Part shown: one piece after another, positions 1 through 9,892 of the stretch
Position numbering within the stretch: the first letter of the stretch is position 1
How the letters are laid out: every line of letters begins with the position of its first letter
NCBI GenBank assembly: GCA_947176505.1
Contig: CAMWQW010000013.1
Location: 55,565 to 119,564 of the forward strand
Length of the DNA: 64,000 bases
Direction of reading: 5' to 3'
Origin: an uncultured Lachnospiraceae bacterium
GTDB lineage: Bacteria > Bacillota > Clostridia > Lachnospirales > Lachnospiraceae
Made by a program: the position numbers and the translations under genes
The notes under the pieces: generated by a model
Seen by the model: only the letters and a program-made list of their open reading frames with translations
Told to the model about the DNA's origin: nothing
Databases searched by the model: none

Positions 1-37
1 CCTGACAGCCACATTATCTGACCGTCGTATTTCTCAC

Positions 38-53
38 CTTACAAAATCGTAAG
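38..53. promoter_or_regulatory. Inverted repeat, putative response-regulator operator
   Basis: CTTAC-N6-GTAAG is a perfect 5+5 inverted repeat upstream of the first ABC operon. A possible -10 (TACAAT, 86-91) follows with no recognisable -35 hexamer, which fits an activator-dependent promoter. Its centre would lie about 50 bp before the start of transcription, as is usual for regulators of Bce-type transporters. The function is inferred; the repeat itself is seen. Confidence 0.35.
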
Positions 54-149
54 CTGGAATTCACCTGTCTGTAAGATAAGCTTGATACAATTTGTTTCAC
101 AGACTCGGAATAACGAGACAATTTTCTATACAAGAAGGGACTATATATC

Positions 150-866
150 ATGAATATCTTACAAGTACAAAACCTATGCAAAACTTACGGTAAGGGTGAA
201 ATTTCAGTGGATGCACTAAGAAACGTATCTTTCAATCTGGACAAGGGAGAGTTCTGCGCAATAGTAGGCGAATCCGGCTCCGGCAAAAGTACGCTCCTTA
301 ACTGTATCGGCGCCCTTGACACCCCGACTTCGGGCAAAATCCTCATCGACGGAAATGATCTCCTTACAATGAGCGAAGAGGCGCGCACCATATTCAGACG
401 TCGGAACATCGGCTTCATCTTCCAGTCTTTTCAGTTGGTGCCGGAGTTGAACGTGGAACAGAACATCAGCTTTCCCCTTCTCCTAGACTATCGCAAACCG
501 GATTCTTCCGCCATTGATGAAATGCTTGAAACTCTCGGACTCACAGACAGGCGTCACCATCTGCCGAACCAATTATCCGGCGGTCAGCAACAGCGTGTGG
601 CAATCGGGCGCGCCCTGATTACCCATCCGAAGCTGATCTTAGCCGATGAACCTACCGGCAATCTGGACAGCAGAAACAGTCAGGAAGTGCTGGATCTTCT
701 CATGAAAGCCTCAAGGCATTACCAACAGACCATTCTCATGATCACGCATAACAACAACTTGGCAGTGTCTGCGGACAGAGTTTTCCGCGTGTCGGACGGA
801 TGCCTGACAGATATGGGACAAACCAGCCAAAGTAAGGAGGGATACAGAGATGAAAAATTATCTTGA
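150..866 (+). CDS. ABC transporter ATP-binding protein (MacB/BceA type)
   Basis: This is the cytoplasmic ATPase of an FtsX-family export or resistance ABC system. The Walker A motif GESGSGKST is at residues 40-48, the signature LSGGQQQR near residue 143, and the Walker B/D-loop [12 protein letters not shown] near residue 168. At 238 residues it has the usual length for the family. The start is preceded by AGAAGGGA. It overlaps the following permease by 17 nt, so the two are translationally coupled and almost certainly form one complex. Family members move antimicrobial peptides or lipids, or act by mechanotransmission. The substrate here is unknown. No cognate kinase/regulator pair lies beside it inside the window. 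Confidence 0.93.
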   Translation: MNILQVQNLCKTYGKGEISVDALRNVSFNLDKGEFCAIVGESGSGKSTLLNCIGALDTPTSGKILIDGNDLLTMSEEARTIFRRRNIGFIFQSFQLVPELNVEQNISFPLLLDYRKPDSSAIDEMLETLGLTDRRHHLPNQLSGGQQQRVAIGRALITHPKLILADEPTGNLDSRNSQEVLDLLMKASRHYQQTILMITHNNNLAVSADRVFRVSDGCLTDMGQTSQSKEGYRDEKLS

Positions 867-3225
867 CCTCGTTCCTCTCTATACAAAAACACATAAAAAA
901 CAAAACTTCATGTCAGTCTTTTGCATTTTCCTGTCAGTATTTCTCGTCGCCGCGATATTCGGCATGGCGGACATGTATATTCGAAGCATGATTCTCAAAA
1001 CGAAACGCGAAGACGGCAACTGGCACATAGCCCTGTCAAGAATCAGCGATGAGGACGCTGCTCTGATTGCCGCACGACCGGAAGTCAAAGCGCTCTCCTG
1101 CTACGGCACATTGAACTACCGTCTGGACATGGGGTACACGGTCGCGGATAAAGACGTCGTGATTTGCGGCGCAGACGAAACACATTTAACGGAAATCTAT
1201 GCCGGCACTGTCACCGAAGGATCTTTTCCGCAGACTGAAAACGAAATAATAGTAACCGGCAATGCCAAAAAGGAATTAGGGCTTTTCCTTGGCGATCAGA
1301 TATCGATCCGTGATGCATCGGGAGCAGAGTTTCCCTATACGATATCGGGATTTGCCGATGACCTTCCTATGATCTTAAGCAAAGATATTTACGGCGTAAT
1401 CATGAACACTGCAGGATTTCGTAATTTCTATCCCGGTATAACAGACGGTGAGCCGGATGATTATGACAGTTGTTTTCTCGTTCAGTTTCGCAATCATCGG
1501 AATATACGCGGGACAATAAACGATATTAAGACACAGTTTCAGCTGGCGGACGAGCAAGTCGGAGAGCAGGCAATGCTTCTGGGACTTCTCGGGCAGAGCG
1601 ATGAGGGCAATTCGTTTATGATGACAATCTATTCTGTTGCCGCCGTTTTATCCGTACTTGTCCTGTCAGCCGGCATTCTCATGATCGCCAGCAGCCTAAA
1701 CAGTAACATCGCCGGACGGACGGAGTTTTTCGGAATGCTGCGCTGCATAGGCGCTACACCGAAACAGATTATGCGATTGGTTCACAGAGAAGCTCTTTCC
1801 CTTTGTACTTTCGCCATTCCTTTAAGCATACTTTCCGCCATAATTGTCATCTGGATGCTGTGCGCTGTTTTACGCCTGTTAAGCCCTAGGTACTTTGCTG
1901 ACATGCCTGCTTTCGCCATCAGCATACCGGGTATAGCCGCCGGAATCACCATCGGCATCCTGACGGTAGTGTTAGCATCCCGCGCTCCTGCAAAGAGAGC
2001 TTCCAAGGCGTCCCCCCTTGCCGCGGTAACCGGAAACGCCAATCGTCTCGCACCCGCACGAAAGGCTGCTAATACCGTTCTTTGCAAAGTGGATACGGCA
2101 CTGGGCGTTCACCACGCCAAAGCGAGCCGCAAAAACTTTCTGCTGGTGGTAGGTTCTTATGCCTTAAGTATTATCCTGTTCCTGTCTTTCTCCACTACCG
2201 TGGACTTTATGAAACACGCCATCAAAGCGCTTAGCCCATGGTCGCCGGATGTCTCTATCGTAAGCAAGGATAATAGTTGTACGGTAGACCGCTCACTGCT
2301 TGCAGCATTACAGGATAATCCCGCTGTCAAAAGAGTTTACGGAAGGATGTTTGCCTATGACCTGCCCACCGAAGTAAACGGGCAAACCGGCAAAACCATG
2401 CTTATTTCCTATGAAGATAATCAATTTGAATGGGCGAAGAAGTATTTGTTAGACGGCTCTTTGAAAGACGTGCAGAATCAAACCGGAACAGGACTGATTG
2501 TAGCTTCTCCGCAATATGACAACCAAAGCGCCATCTGGACCGGTGATACCGTAACGCTTACCATAGGCGGACAATCCACAGATATCATGATTGCCGGCGC
2601 GGTATCGGAATGTCCTTTCAACACGGCGGACGGTGACATCATCATCTGTTCGGAAGACACGTTCAGACAGTTAACAGGCGCCGAACATTATACCATTCTG
2701 GACATCCAATTAACGAGAAAAGCAACTGAGGACGATGTGGACGCCATCCGCGCTCTGACCGGAACAGACTATACCTTTTCCGACCTGCGCATGAACAACC
2801 AGAGTGTACTTGGAGCCACCTATGCGTGTAAGCTGTTTATCTACGGCTTTCTGTTCCTGATTGCTATGGTGACTGTCTGTAACATTATCAACTGCGTCGC
2901 CATGAGTGTGGAATCACGAATGAAGCAATACGGCGGTCTGCGCGCTATCGGCTTGAGCGGCAGGCAGCTTACCAAAATGATTATCGCCGAGACATCGACA
3001 TATGCCGCAACAGGCGGAATCTGTGGAGTGGTCCTTGGTCTGTTGCTCAACAAAAAACTGTTTGAGCTTCTGGTCACCGCCCGATGGAGTGAAACGTGGA
3101 GTCTGCCGTTTGCCGAACTCGGCATTATCGTGGGCATCGTCATCTTTTCCGTGATTCTGGCAGTACGCGGTCCGATTAGAAAGATTCGCGGAATGTCGAT
3201 TATAGAAACACTGAATGTTCAATAA
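850..3225 (+). CDS. FtsX-family ABC transporter permease
   Basis: The membrane partner of the preceding ATPase, 791 residues. The first helix is at about residues 20-42. A roughly 200-residue extracytoplasmic MacB-like domain follows, then three helices at about 255-385. The pattern repeats: a helix near 435-455, a second extracytoplasmic domain, and three C-terminal helices. Both repeats carry the FtsX cytoplasmic signature (FGMLRCIGATPKQI and YGGLRAIGLSGRQL). This 4+4-helix layout is typical of the large Gram-positive permeases, not the 10-helix BceB. The ATG lies inside the end of the ATPase gene, with AAGGAGGG upstream. The substrate cannot be told. Confidence 0.9.
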   Translation: MKNYLDLVPLYTKTHKKQNFMSVFCIFLSVFLVAAIFGMADMYIRSMILKTKREDGNWHIALSRISDEDAALIAARPEVKALSCYGTLNYRLDMGYTVADKDVVICGADETHLTEIYAGTVTEGSFPQTENEIIVTGNAKKELGLFLGDQISIRDASGAEFPYTISGFADDLPMILSKDIYGVIMNTAGFRNFYPGITDGEPDDYDSCFLVQFRNHRNIRGTINDIKTQFQLADEQVGEQAMLLGLLGQSDEGNSFMMTIYSVAAVLSVLVLSAGILMIASSLNSNIAGRTEFFGMLRCIGATPKQIMRLVHREALSLCTFAIPLSILSAIIVIWMLCAVLRLLSPRYFADMPAFAISIPGIAAGITIGILTVVLASRAPAKRASKASPLAAVTGNANRLAPARKAANTVLCKVDTALGVHHAKASRKNFLLVVGSYALSIILFLSFSTTVDFMKHAIKALSPWSPDVSIVSKDNSCTVDRSLLAALQDNPAVKRVYGRMFAYDLPTEVNGQTGKTMLISYEDNQFEWAKKYLLDGSLKDVQNQTGTGLIVASPQYDNQSAIWTGDTVTLTIGGQSTDIMIAGAVSECPFNTADGDIIICSEDTFRQLTGAEHYTILDIQLTRKATEDDVDAIRALTGTDYTFSDLRMNNQSVLGATYACKLFIYGFLFLIAMVTVCNIINCVAMSVESRMKQYGGLRAIGLSGRQLTKMIIAETSTYAATGGICGVVLGLLLNKKLFELLVTARWSETWSLPFAELGIIVGIVIFSVILAVRGPIRKIRGMSIIETLNVQ

Positions 3226-3248
3226 AAAAACCATTTATATTATAGGCC

Positions 3249-3274
3249 GGGCGAAAACTAACTGTTTTTCGTCC
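3249..3274 (+). terminator. Hairpin after the ABC operon
   Basis: GGGCGAAAA pairs with TTTTCGTCC (one G-U) across an 8-nt loop, 24 bp after the permease stop. A CCCTTTTG stretch lies a few bases further on. It is a plausible rho-independent terminator with a weak U-tract. Confidence 0.5.
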
Positions 3275-3502
3275 GTCCCTTTTGTTTCCTACAACATGTC
3301 TGCTCTAAGGCTTCCGTATTGTCGTCTCAAATTCTTCTGTTGAAATTACATGTATCAAGTGTTATATTTTATTTGTTGTAATATTCTATATATTACATTA
3401 TTTTGTTGTTTTTCGCAAATTATATAGCGGAAAATATACTGCAGTAATGCAGTATTCGTAAGCAGCCTGCAATTTCCATATTAACACAAAGGATTCATAC
3501 AA

Positions 3503-5431
3503 ATGGACAGAACCTCTATCATCAATCGAATCGGAACTATATATCACACCTCCAATGTCGAAAACGGTGAATACAGCTACATACAGGCGGCAGGCTCTAA
3601 GAAGCAATTAATCAAAGCCTTGAATGGATATGTCCCGAAACATTACCGGATAGATCTTCGTTTCCAATCCGATGATACGGTCATACTGGTCGAAACGAAA
3701 AAGGCGTATACGGACGCCGACGAAGACCAGCTTAAGGAATATCTTATGGAAGAACGCGCCCTGCACTACGGTAAGAAAATAATATGCGTCTTAGCCAGTA
3801 CAATCAATGACAAAATAAAGATATGGAAATCCGAGATAGACCGCGAACATTTTCTTTCCGAGGAAACGGTTCTTAACAACATGGCGCACTACCAAGCTCT
3901 ATTCTATATGAATAAGATAAATGACCGTGAGAAGGTCTTAAAGAAAACCTATGCATTAAACGAGCTTCTCCACAAACTGGATATTGATGAAAAGCTCCGG
4001 AGCCAGTTTATCGGCACCATTCTTCTCTACATTAAGAAAATGGTAAAAAATGAAGGTTCACCGGCGATTAACTCTGCTCTTCGCGACAAGTTAAATGCCC
4101 ATTGGCGGATGACCTCAAGCGAAGAAATCACAGCCGCCGTCAAAAATACTCTGAGCGGGCTTCTTGATGATTCCGACAACAAAATCAAAAAGCTCGAATT
4201 ACTACAAAATAATATCCTGAACAATCAGAAAATCAAGAAGCTCTCTCTCGATAACTGGATTGAAATTTTAGATACCGTCTTAACGGATATTTATCAGTAC
4301 ATTGATGCCGACAGTTCAGAGGGACAGGATATTCTCAACATGTTTTTTATCGCTTTTAATAAATACACCGGAAAAGCGGATAAAAATCAAGCCTTTACAC
4401 CCGACCACATCACGGAATTTATGTGCCGCCTGACGGACGTTGACAGAACAAAGGTTGTCTTAGACGGCACCTGCGGAAGCGGTTCCTTTCTGGTACAGGC
4501 TATGGTCAAGGAGTTTGCACACTGTCACAAAGGCACGTCGGAAGGCGAAGCAAAACTGCTAAAGAATATGGTTGCTTCCAAACACATTTACGGCATCGAA
4601 GCGGACGAATATGCCTACGGACTCGCCGCCACCAACATGCTGATTCACGGCGACGGCAACAGCAATCTGAAACTGGCAAGCCTTTTTGACTGTAAGGAAT
4701 ATATCGAGAATGCAGATCCTGATATCATCTTGATGAATCCGCCCTACAACGCCAAACCAATCGGAATCCCCGACTCGTACAAATCCGCGTGGGGTAAAGC
4801 AAAAAACGGCAAAGAAGACCCTACGAAGGGATTGGTGTTCATCCAATTCCTCTCGGATGTCGTAAAAGGCATGAATGAAAAACGTGAGAAAAGTGGAGCT
4901 GCACGCAAGGAAGTGAAGCTTGCCGTTCTCCTACCGGTAGCCGTTGCAATCGGAACCGGCAAGCTGCTGACAGATGCTAAAATTCAAATGCTGCAAGACA
5001 ATACGTTAGAAGCGGTCTTTACACTTCCGAACGAAATCTTCTATCCGGGTGCATCCGCCTCCGCCTGTTGTATGCTCTTTACACTGGGCAGACCGCATGT
5101 CGGTGCAGACGGCAGTGTCAATGAAACCTTTTTCGGATACTGTAAGGAAGATGGTTTCAAGAAGAAAAAGAATCTGGGGCGCATTGAGCAGTTTGATTCT
5201 GATGGCAAAAGTAAGTGGAAAGCAATTGAGGAAAAATGGCTTCACTTATTCCGTAACAAAATCACTTTGGACGGGTTATCTGCCAAAGCAGTCATTGACG
5301 GCAATTCGGAATGGCTCTGCGAGGCATACATGAAAACAGATTACAGCACTCTGTCGGAAACGGACTTTCAACAGACTATAAATAATTACCTTGCATATTT
5401 GATGAAAGAGGGACGGATTCATGAAGCTTAA
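3503..5431 (+). CDS. Fused nuclease-N6-adenine DNA methyltransferase (type IIB/BcgI-A-like)
   Basis: A 642-residue restriction-modification subunit. The N-terminal region (about 1-130) looks like an HsdR_N/PD-(D/E)xK nuclease fold: D51 in RIDLRF is followed 13 residues later by E64-T-K66, an ExK motif. A helical HsdM-like segment follows, then the gamma-class amino-methyltransferase core with motif I DGTCGSGSF (321-329) and catalytic NPPY (412-415). Length and domain order match the BcgI A subunit family, in which one chain cuts and methylates. It overlaps the specificity gene by 11 nt. A methylase-only HsdM with a decayed nuclease domain is the alternative. Nuclease activity is inferred from the motif. 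Confidence 0.85.
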   Translation: MDRTSIINRIGTIYHTSNVENGEYSYIQAAGSKKQLIKALNGYVPKHYRIDLRFQSDDTVILVETKKAYTDADEDQLKEYLMEERALHYGKKIICVLASTINDKIKIWKSEIDREHFLSEETVLNNMAHYQALFYMNKINDREKVLKKTYALNELLHKLDIDEKLRSQFIGTILLYIKKMVKNEGSPAINSALRDKLNAHWRMTSSEEITAAVKNTLSGLLDDSDNKIKKLELLQNNILNNQKIKKLSLDNWIEILDTVLTDIYQYIDADSSEGQDILNMFFIAFNKYTGKADKNQAFTPDHITEFMCRLTDVDRTKVVLDGTCGSGSFLVQAMVKEFAHCHKGTSEGEAKLLKNMVASKHIYGIEADEYAYGLAATNMLIHGDGNSNLKLASLFDCKEYIENADPDIILMNPPYNAKPIGIPDSYKSAWGKAKNGKEDPTKGLVFIQFLSDVVKGMNEKREKSGAARKEVKLAVLLPVAVAIGTGKLLTDAKIQMLQDNTLEAVFTLPNEIFYPGASASACCMLFTLGRPHVGADGSVNETFFGYCKEDGFKKKKNLGRIEQFDSDGKSKWKAIEEKWLHLFRNKITLDGLSAKAVIDGNSEWLCEAYMKTDYSTLSETDFQQTINNYLAYLMKEGRIHEA

Positions 5432-6008
5432 CATAGATGATTGGAAAGAATTTAAGATATCTTCTATCTGTTCGATTCATAACGGCAAAGGTATCACCAA
5501 AGAAGAAATAGACGATAATCCCGGAACATTCCCCGCGGTTCAAAGCGGTGAGGAGAATAACGGCGTCTTGGGATACATAGACTTGGATTACTGTAAATCT
5601 ATGAACTACACACTGTCAGAAAAACCATGTCTGACCGTAGCAAGAAGCGGCAGCGCCGGCTATGTCTCCTATCAGCCCACCGGATGTGTTGTCGGCGACT
5701 CCGCCAAAATTTTATTGTTAAAAAACAGACAGCCGGGCAAATACCAATATTTGTTCCTGCAGACCATACTGACAGCCAACAGATTTAAATACGCATACGG
5801 ACGCAAAGTAACGGAAGAAAAATACGGCAATGATATCATAAATCTTCCGGTTCTTCGTGGTTCTGACAACGCACCGGTCATTGACAAGACGCATAAATAT
5901 TCGGAGTGCGGCTACGTCCCGGATTGGACGTTTATGGAACGGTATATGGGTGCGCTTCATGATAAGACGTGGGAGAAACTAAAGCTTCTCTTTATAACAG
6001 AGACATAA
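5421..6008 (+). CDS. Short restriction-modification specificity subunit (single TRD)
   Basis: A 195-residue HsdS-like target-recognition protein translated from within the end of the methyltransferase/nuclease gene. The N-terminal DDWKEFKISSI and the segment ending NLPVL are typical of one target recognition domain and its junction with the helical spacer. The C-terminal PDWTFMERYM is a recurrent ending in BcgI-B-like S proteins. A usual S subunit of 340-450 residues has two TRDs; this one has room for only one, so it may act as a homodimer reading a symmetric site. No frameshift or remnant of a second TRD is seen downstream. Confidence 0.82.
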   Translation: MKLNIDDWKEFKISSICSIHNGKGITKEEIDDNPGTFPAVQSGEENNGVLGYIDLDYCKSMNYTLSEKPCLTVARSGSAGYVSYQPTGCVVGDSAKILLLKNRQPGKYQYLFLQTILTANRFKYAYGRKVTEEKYGNDIINLPVLRGSDNAPVIDKTHKYSECGYVPDWTFMERYMGALHDKTWEKLKLLFITET

Positions 6009-6018
6009 GTCTCCCTGT

Positions 6019-6471
6019 TTACTCCTGCCCCTCTGTCACCCCTGTTGACATTCTCTCTTGCTCCCGTTCGCGCTCCCGCTCTTTCTCCTTTTCCTTCGCT
6101 ATATGTAAAAATCTGCGCACTACGCACAAAAGTCCGATACTGATGACCGATACGAAGTCTTCAAAAGGCGTCGTATCACCGATAATCATATGTCGTGCTA
6201 CCAAGAAAATCAGCACTTCCATGACATTGTCCGAATTGGGTCTGCAAAGCATCTGCAAGAACTCGATACCGATGACGATCACAAATATATCTTCCAGAAA
6301 AGGCTTGAACTGCGCCGTGTCCCACAGCATGGAACGAAAAATATCAAAATCGCTCAGAAGGCTGAAAATCGTCAAAATTATCCCCGCCAGCACAATTAAC
6401 GCAACTGCCATCTCCAGCGTCTCACATAACCGCTGTACATCCTTTTTAAATCTGTTCTTGAATTTATCCAT
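6019..6471 (-). CDS. PsiE-like small membrane protein
   Basis: A 150-residue protein with about four predicted membrane helices (AVALIVLAGIILTIFSLL near 22; FVIVIGIEFLQML near 63; VMEVLIFLVARHMII near 84; VSVISIGLLCVV near 106). It ends in a strongly charged tail of alternating K/E/R, likely a cytoplasmic helix. The pattern resembles the phosphate-starvation-inducible PsiE family, whose biochemical role is not established. AGGGAGGA precedes the ATG. It is convergent with the restriction-modification genes (11 bp apart), with no partner on its own strand. The family call is by pattern recall only. Confidence 0.6.
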   Translation of the reverse strand: MDKFKNRFKKDVQRLCETLEMAVALIVLAGIILTIFSLLSDFDIFRSMLWDTAQFKPFLEDIFVIVIGIEFLQMLCRPNSDNVMEVLIFLVARHMIIGDTTPFEDFVSVISIGLLCVVRRFLHIAKEKEKEREREREQERMSTGVTEGQE

Positions 6472-6563
6472 AATCTATTCCTCCCTGTTTCATTATAGCC
6501 GCCGGCATAAGATATTACAATGACAATCCAAACGGTTTATGATAAAATCTCTCCATCCCAGAA

Positions 6564-6593
6564 ACACCGGGGACGTTTGTTCGTCCCCGGTGT
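6564..6593. terminator. Perfect 12-bp hairpin between genes
   Basis: ACACCGGGGACG and its exact complement are separated by a 6-nt loop. The hairpin sits 17 bp beyond the stop of the minus-strand permease, so it probably ends that ABC operon. The U-tract is poor on either strand. Confidence 0.6.
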
Positions 6594-6610
6594 ATGATAA
6601 TTTAGTAATA

Positions 6611-9139
6611 TCAGTCTGTTGCACGCAGCCGCTCCACCAGACTGTCCTTCTCCAGATTCTTAAAGCACAGATACGGAATCAGTACGGCAAACACCACAAG
6701 AAGCGGCGTACACAGTACAAGCGGCAGCAATGTAAAGTGAAAAGTCGTATAGCCTCCCGCAACCATCGCTCGAACACCGATGCCCACTCCCAACGCGCTC
6801 AAAACATAGGTGACTATTAAAGTCAATCCAGCGTAGTCCAATCCCTCGAATACAAGCAGTTTACATAACTGAGATTTTGTCATCCCCACACTCTGTATCA
6901 TGGCAAATTCTTTTTTGCGGGAAACAATCGCCGTGATCATGGAATTGACAAAGTTCAGTACGCCTACAAGCGCAATCACACTACTGATGGCATTGCCCAT
7001 CACAGCACTGGAGCGTGTCTCTCTCCCATATTGCTCCGCCATAGAATTTCTGGAAGTGACCGGAAGGGTCAATCCAATCCTGCTAAAATACTCATCTAAT
7101 TTATCCTGCGCCTCATCAAGCTTATCATCACTGACATTGAAGTACAGTTTACGCAGGGTATTATCCCGCCAATTCTCCTTGAACGTCTCTGTCGGCATAA
7201 TAAAATCCAGATAGAAAGCATTCTGTGGTCCTCCCTCATAAGCGCCATCCGTCACCGGCTGTAAGCTGTTAAGCACCGCCATAACCGTATACTCTCTGCC
7301 TTCTATATCCACTTTGTCACCCACACTGACAGTCGGCATAGCCTGCTCTTTGATGCCGGGTTCCATCCCCGGACCAATCGCCAGCACATATTCGCCCGTG
7401 GCAAAAAGTTCGCCGTCAAAGCTTCCGTTCTCCCAATATTCTTCCCCACTGTATACATCCAATGGAATGCCGTCTATACCGTAAATTACGGAATGGGCTT
7501 CTTTATTCTCGATGGCTTCGCGCAGCGTCTCAACCCCTGTCGGGTCGTACGATGCCCAAAAAGAGAGTATCTCATCCGTATAAAATCCCTCTATATTCTC
7601 TATAGTCTGTTCGTCCAACCCAATCCGAGTCTCATGACTGTACAGATGTCCTGTTTGCTCCAGCCCCTCTATTGACTCAACCAGTCTAGGCAATTCACCT
7701 TCTAAAGTGATGCTCTGTGGGTCATACCCTGTCATATAAGCCTCGTTTGTAATCTCATCTATCTGATAATCCGCTATCGTCAGGCTTTCCAGATATTTAT
7801 CCATATCAAAAGACATATTCTTGGCATAGAAGCAGCTCATCAGCGTGAGTCCCAAGGTAAGAGAACAGATTACCGTAATCGTGCGTTTCCGGTTACGTCC
7901 GAGATTTGACCATGCCAGTGCAAATAGCGACGCACTGCCCTGTCTCTTCTTCCTGCTTCGTCCAATTCGATCTACATCGCTGTAGCGCAGCGCTTCCATG
8001 GGCGATACTTTTCCTGCCATTTTTGCCGGACGCATACAAGAGACCACTACAGTCAATCCTGCAAACAAAGCAGAACCTATGAAAATAACCGGACTCGCAG
8101 ACGCACTTCCCACCTGAAAACTAATAAGCGCCGGAACCAGAGCTGCTCCAAGCAGGTACCCCAGAAGCAGACCAATCGGAATACCGATGATACACAATCG
8201 TCCCGCCTGCATATAAATCAGCTTCTTAATCTGCTTCTTCGTAGTTCCCAACGTTTTCAGTCTGCCGTAGAACTGTATATCCGCCGTGACAGATATCTGG
8301 AAAATATTATAGATAATCAAATATCCTGCCACAAATACAAGAATCATTCCCAGATACATAGGTATATTCTCCTGCGCTGCCATTCGGTTCATCTCGGAAG
8401 AATATGCCAAATTCACATTATACTCCAAGCCGTTCATCCCTAAGTCCGACAAAATACGCTCCATACTGCCCTCAATATCCCTGTCATGATAAAGAGTAAC
8501 CTGCGCCATACGGATTCCCATTCTTGTCTCCGGATTCGGTCCGCCGATGGCATTCACGATTCCATCTGCAAACTCTCTGCTTACCCACGCCATACTGGCA
8601 TAACTGCTTTCATTCGCCTCCCAGAAGCCGCACAGGATAAATGTGGAAGTGCGCATCTCTTTTGATACAAAATCCGCCATCCACTCTATCGTCACCTGCG
8701 CGCCTAACTCATGCTCCACGCCAAGCCTGTCAAGCACCATGGTATCCAGCGCGATCTCATTCTCCGCTTCCGGCATTCTTCCTGTAACCGGCATTGCAAA
8801 AGAATGCTTCGCATAACTTTCGTCCGCCCACCGCACTTCCACCTGCCGTCCTGCAACACGTCTGTCCTGTGCCAGCCCGACCACGATGCTGTTTCCTACT
8901 TCTTCCACTTCGGGATGGGCTGCAAGCTTATCAGCCTGCTCTTCGGTAATCGTTTTAAAGGATGCCTGTGCATCATAACCGGTCTGTTTGAAAGTCATCT
9001 CGATGATATTCTTGTTCATGCTCTGACTTAAAACAAAGAGTGTGGTAAACATTAAAGTGGTAAGTATAATAGCAAGTACTGCCACCATATTACGCCCTTT
9101 ATTCTGTTTGAAAGTTCGTTTACTTATCACTGAAATCAT
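6611..9139 (-). CDS. FtsX-family ABC transporter permease
   Basis: An 842-residue permease built like the one at the left edge: N-terminal helix (about 18-40), a large extracytoplasmic domain to about residue 255, helices with the signature FYGRLKTLGTTKKQIKKL, then a second half with its own extracytoplasmic domain and a second signature (FAMIQSVGMTKSQL). Its start overlaps the end of the ATPase gene by 20 nt, so the pair is co-expressed. An 11-bp-phased operator lies before the ATPase, suggesting induction by an OmpR-family regulator, perhaps the one at 21.1-21.8 kb. The substrate is unknown; peptide-antibiotic resistance is the common role of the family. Confidence 0.9.
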   Translation of the reverse strand: MISVISKRTFKQNKGRNMVAVLAIILTTLMFTTLFVLSQSMNKNIIEMTFKQTGYDAQASFKTITEEQADKLAAHPEVEEVGNSIVVGLAQDRRVAGRQVEVRWADESYAKHSFAMPVTGRMPEAENEIALDTMVLDRLGVEHELGAQVTIEWMADFVSKEMRTSTFILCGFWEANESSYASMAWVSREFADGIVNAIGGPNPETRMGIRMAQVTLYHDRDIEGSMERILSDLGMNGLEYNVNLAYSSEMNRMAAQENIPMYLGMILVFVAGYLIIYNIFQISVTADIQFYGRLKTLGTTKKQIKKLIYMQAGRLCIIGIPIGLLLGYLLGAALVPALISFQVGSASASPVIFIGSALFAGLTVVVSCMRPAKMAGKVSPMEALRYSDVDRIGRSRKKRQGSASLFALAWSNLGRNRKRTITVICSLTLGLTLMSCFYAKNMSFDMDKYLESLTIADYQIDEITNEAYMTGYDPQSITLEGELPRLVESIEGLEQTGHLYSHETRIGLDEQTIENIEGFYTDEILSFWASYDPTGVETLREAIENKEAHSVIYGIDGIPLDVYSGEEYWENGSFDGELFATGEYVLAIGPGMEPGIKEQAMPTVSVGDKVDIEGREYTVMAVLNSLQPVTDGAYEGGPQNAFYLDFIMPTETFKENWRDNTLRKLYFNVSDDKLDEAQDKLDEYFSRIGLTLPVTSRNSMAEQYGRETRSSAVMGNAISSVIALVGVLNFVNSMITAIVSRKKEFAMIQSVGMTKSQLCKLLVFEGLDYAGLTLIVTYVLSALGVGIGVRAMVAGGYTTFHFTLLPLVLCTPLLVVFAVLIPYLCFKNLEKDSLVERLRATD

Positions 9140-9821
9140 TTCCGTCTCCCCCTATCACAATGTGTCCGTCTTCAATGCGTACCACCCTGTCCGCACGTGC
9201 CGCAATCTCCGGATTGTGGGTAATCATCACAATCGTCTGGTGAAACTGTTCGCTGGTCATCTTAAGCAGACTGATAACATCGTCACTCGTTCCCGAATCC
9301 AGATTACCCGTCGGTTCGTCAGCCAGAATAATAGACGGTTTCGTCGCCAACGCACGGGCAATCGCCACCCTTTGCTGCTGCCCGCCCGAAAGCTGGTTCG
9401 GCAGGCTGTCCAGCTTGCTCTCCAATCCGAGTAAACCCACTATTTCCATGATAAATTTCCGGTCCGGCTTACGGGAATCGAGTGAAATCGGAAAAATAAT
9501 ATTTTCCCAAACAGTCAACACCGGCACCAGATTATAATTCTGGAAAATAAATCCGATCTGTTTCCTTCTGAAAATCGTCGCCTGCTCTGCATTAAGTCCC
9601 GCAAGCTCCTGATTTCCGATTCTGACGCTGCCTTCGCTCGGCACATCCAATCCGCCGAGTATATTTAACAGTGTAGATTTGCCGCTGCCGCTTGTACCGA
9701 TAATCGCGGTAAATTTTCCTCTCTCAATCTCCAAATCAACGCCGTCCAAAGCCTTGACAAGCGTCTCACCCGCACCATAATATTTCTTCAATCCCGTAGC
9801 TTTTACAATCGCCTCCATCAC
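9120..9821 (-). CDS. ABC transporter ATP-binding protein (MacB/BceA type)
   Basis: A 233-residue ATPase with Walker [10 protein letters not shown] near residue 41, signature LSGGQQQR and Walker [13 protein letters not shown]. It is the partner of the permease just downstream. It closely resembles the ATPase at 12.6-13.2 kb in the Y-loop ([18 protein letters not shown]), so the two systems look like paralogues. A probable terminator separates it from the preceding operon, and it has its own regulated promoter. Confidence 0.92.
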   Translation of the reverse strand: MMEAIVKATGLKKYYGAGETLVKALDGVDLEIERGKFTAIIGTSGSGKSTLLNILGGLDVPSEGSVRIGNQELAGLNAEQATIFRRKQIGFIFQNYNLVPVLTVWENIIFPISLDSRKPDRKFIMEIVGLLGLESKLDSLPNQLSGGQQQRVAIARALATKPSIILADEPTGNLDSGTSDDVISLLKMTSEQFHQTIVMITHNPEIAARADRVVRIEDGHIVIGGDGNDFSDK

Positions 9822-9892
9822 TTTTCCACCTTTCTTTTCTTACCCTATGGATTCGAGCGCACATTGTCCGACATCCGAATCCTTACAGTAAT

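Noticed and set aside
5969-6523. 184-codon plus-strand frame across the PsiE-like gene
   Set aside because: It is antisense to a gene with a clear ribosome site and membrane-protein pattern; its own translation is Ser/Arg-rich with no recognisable features.
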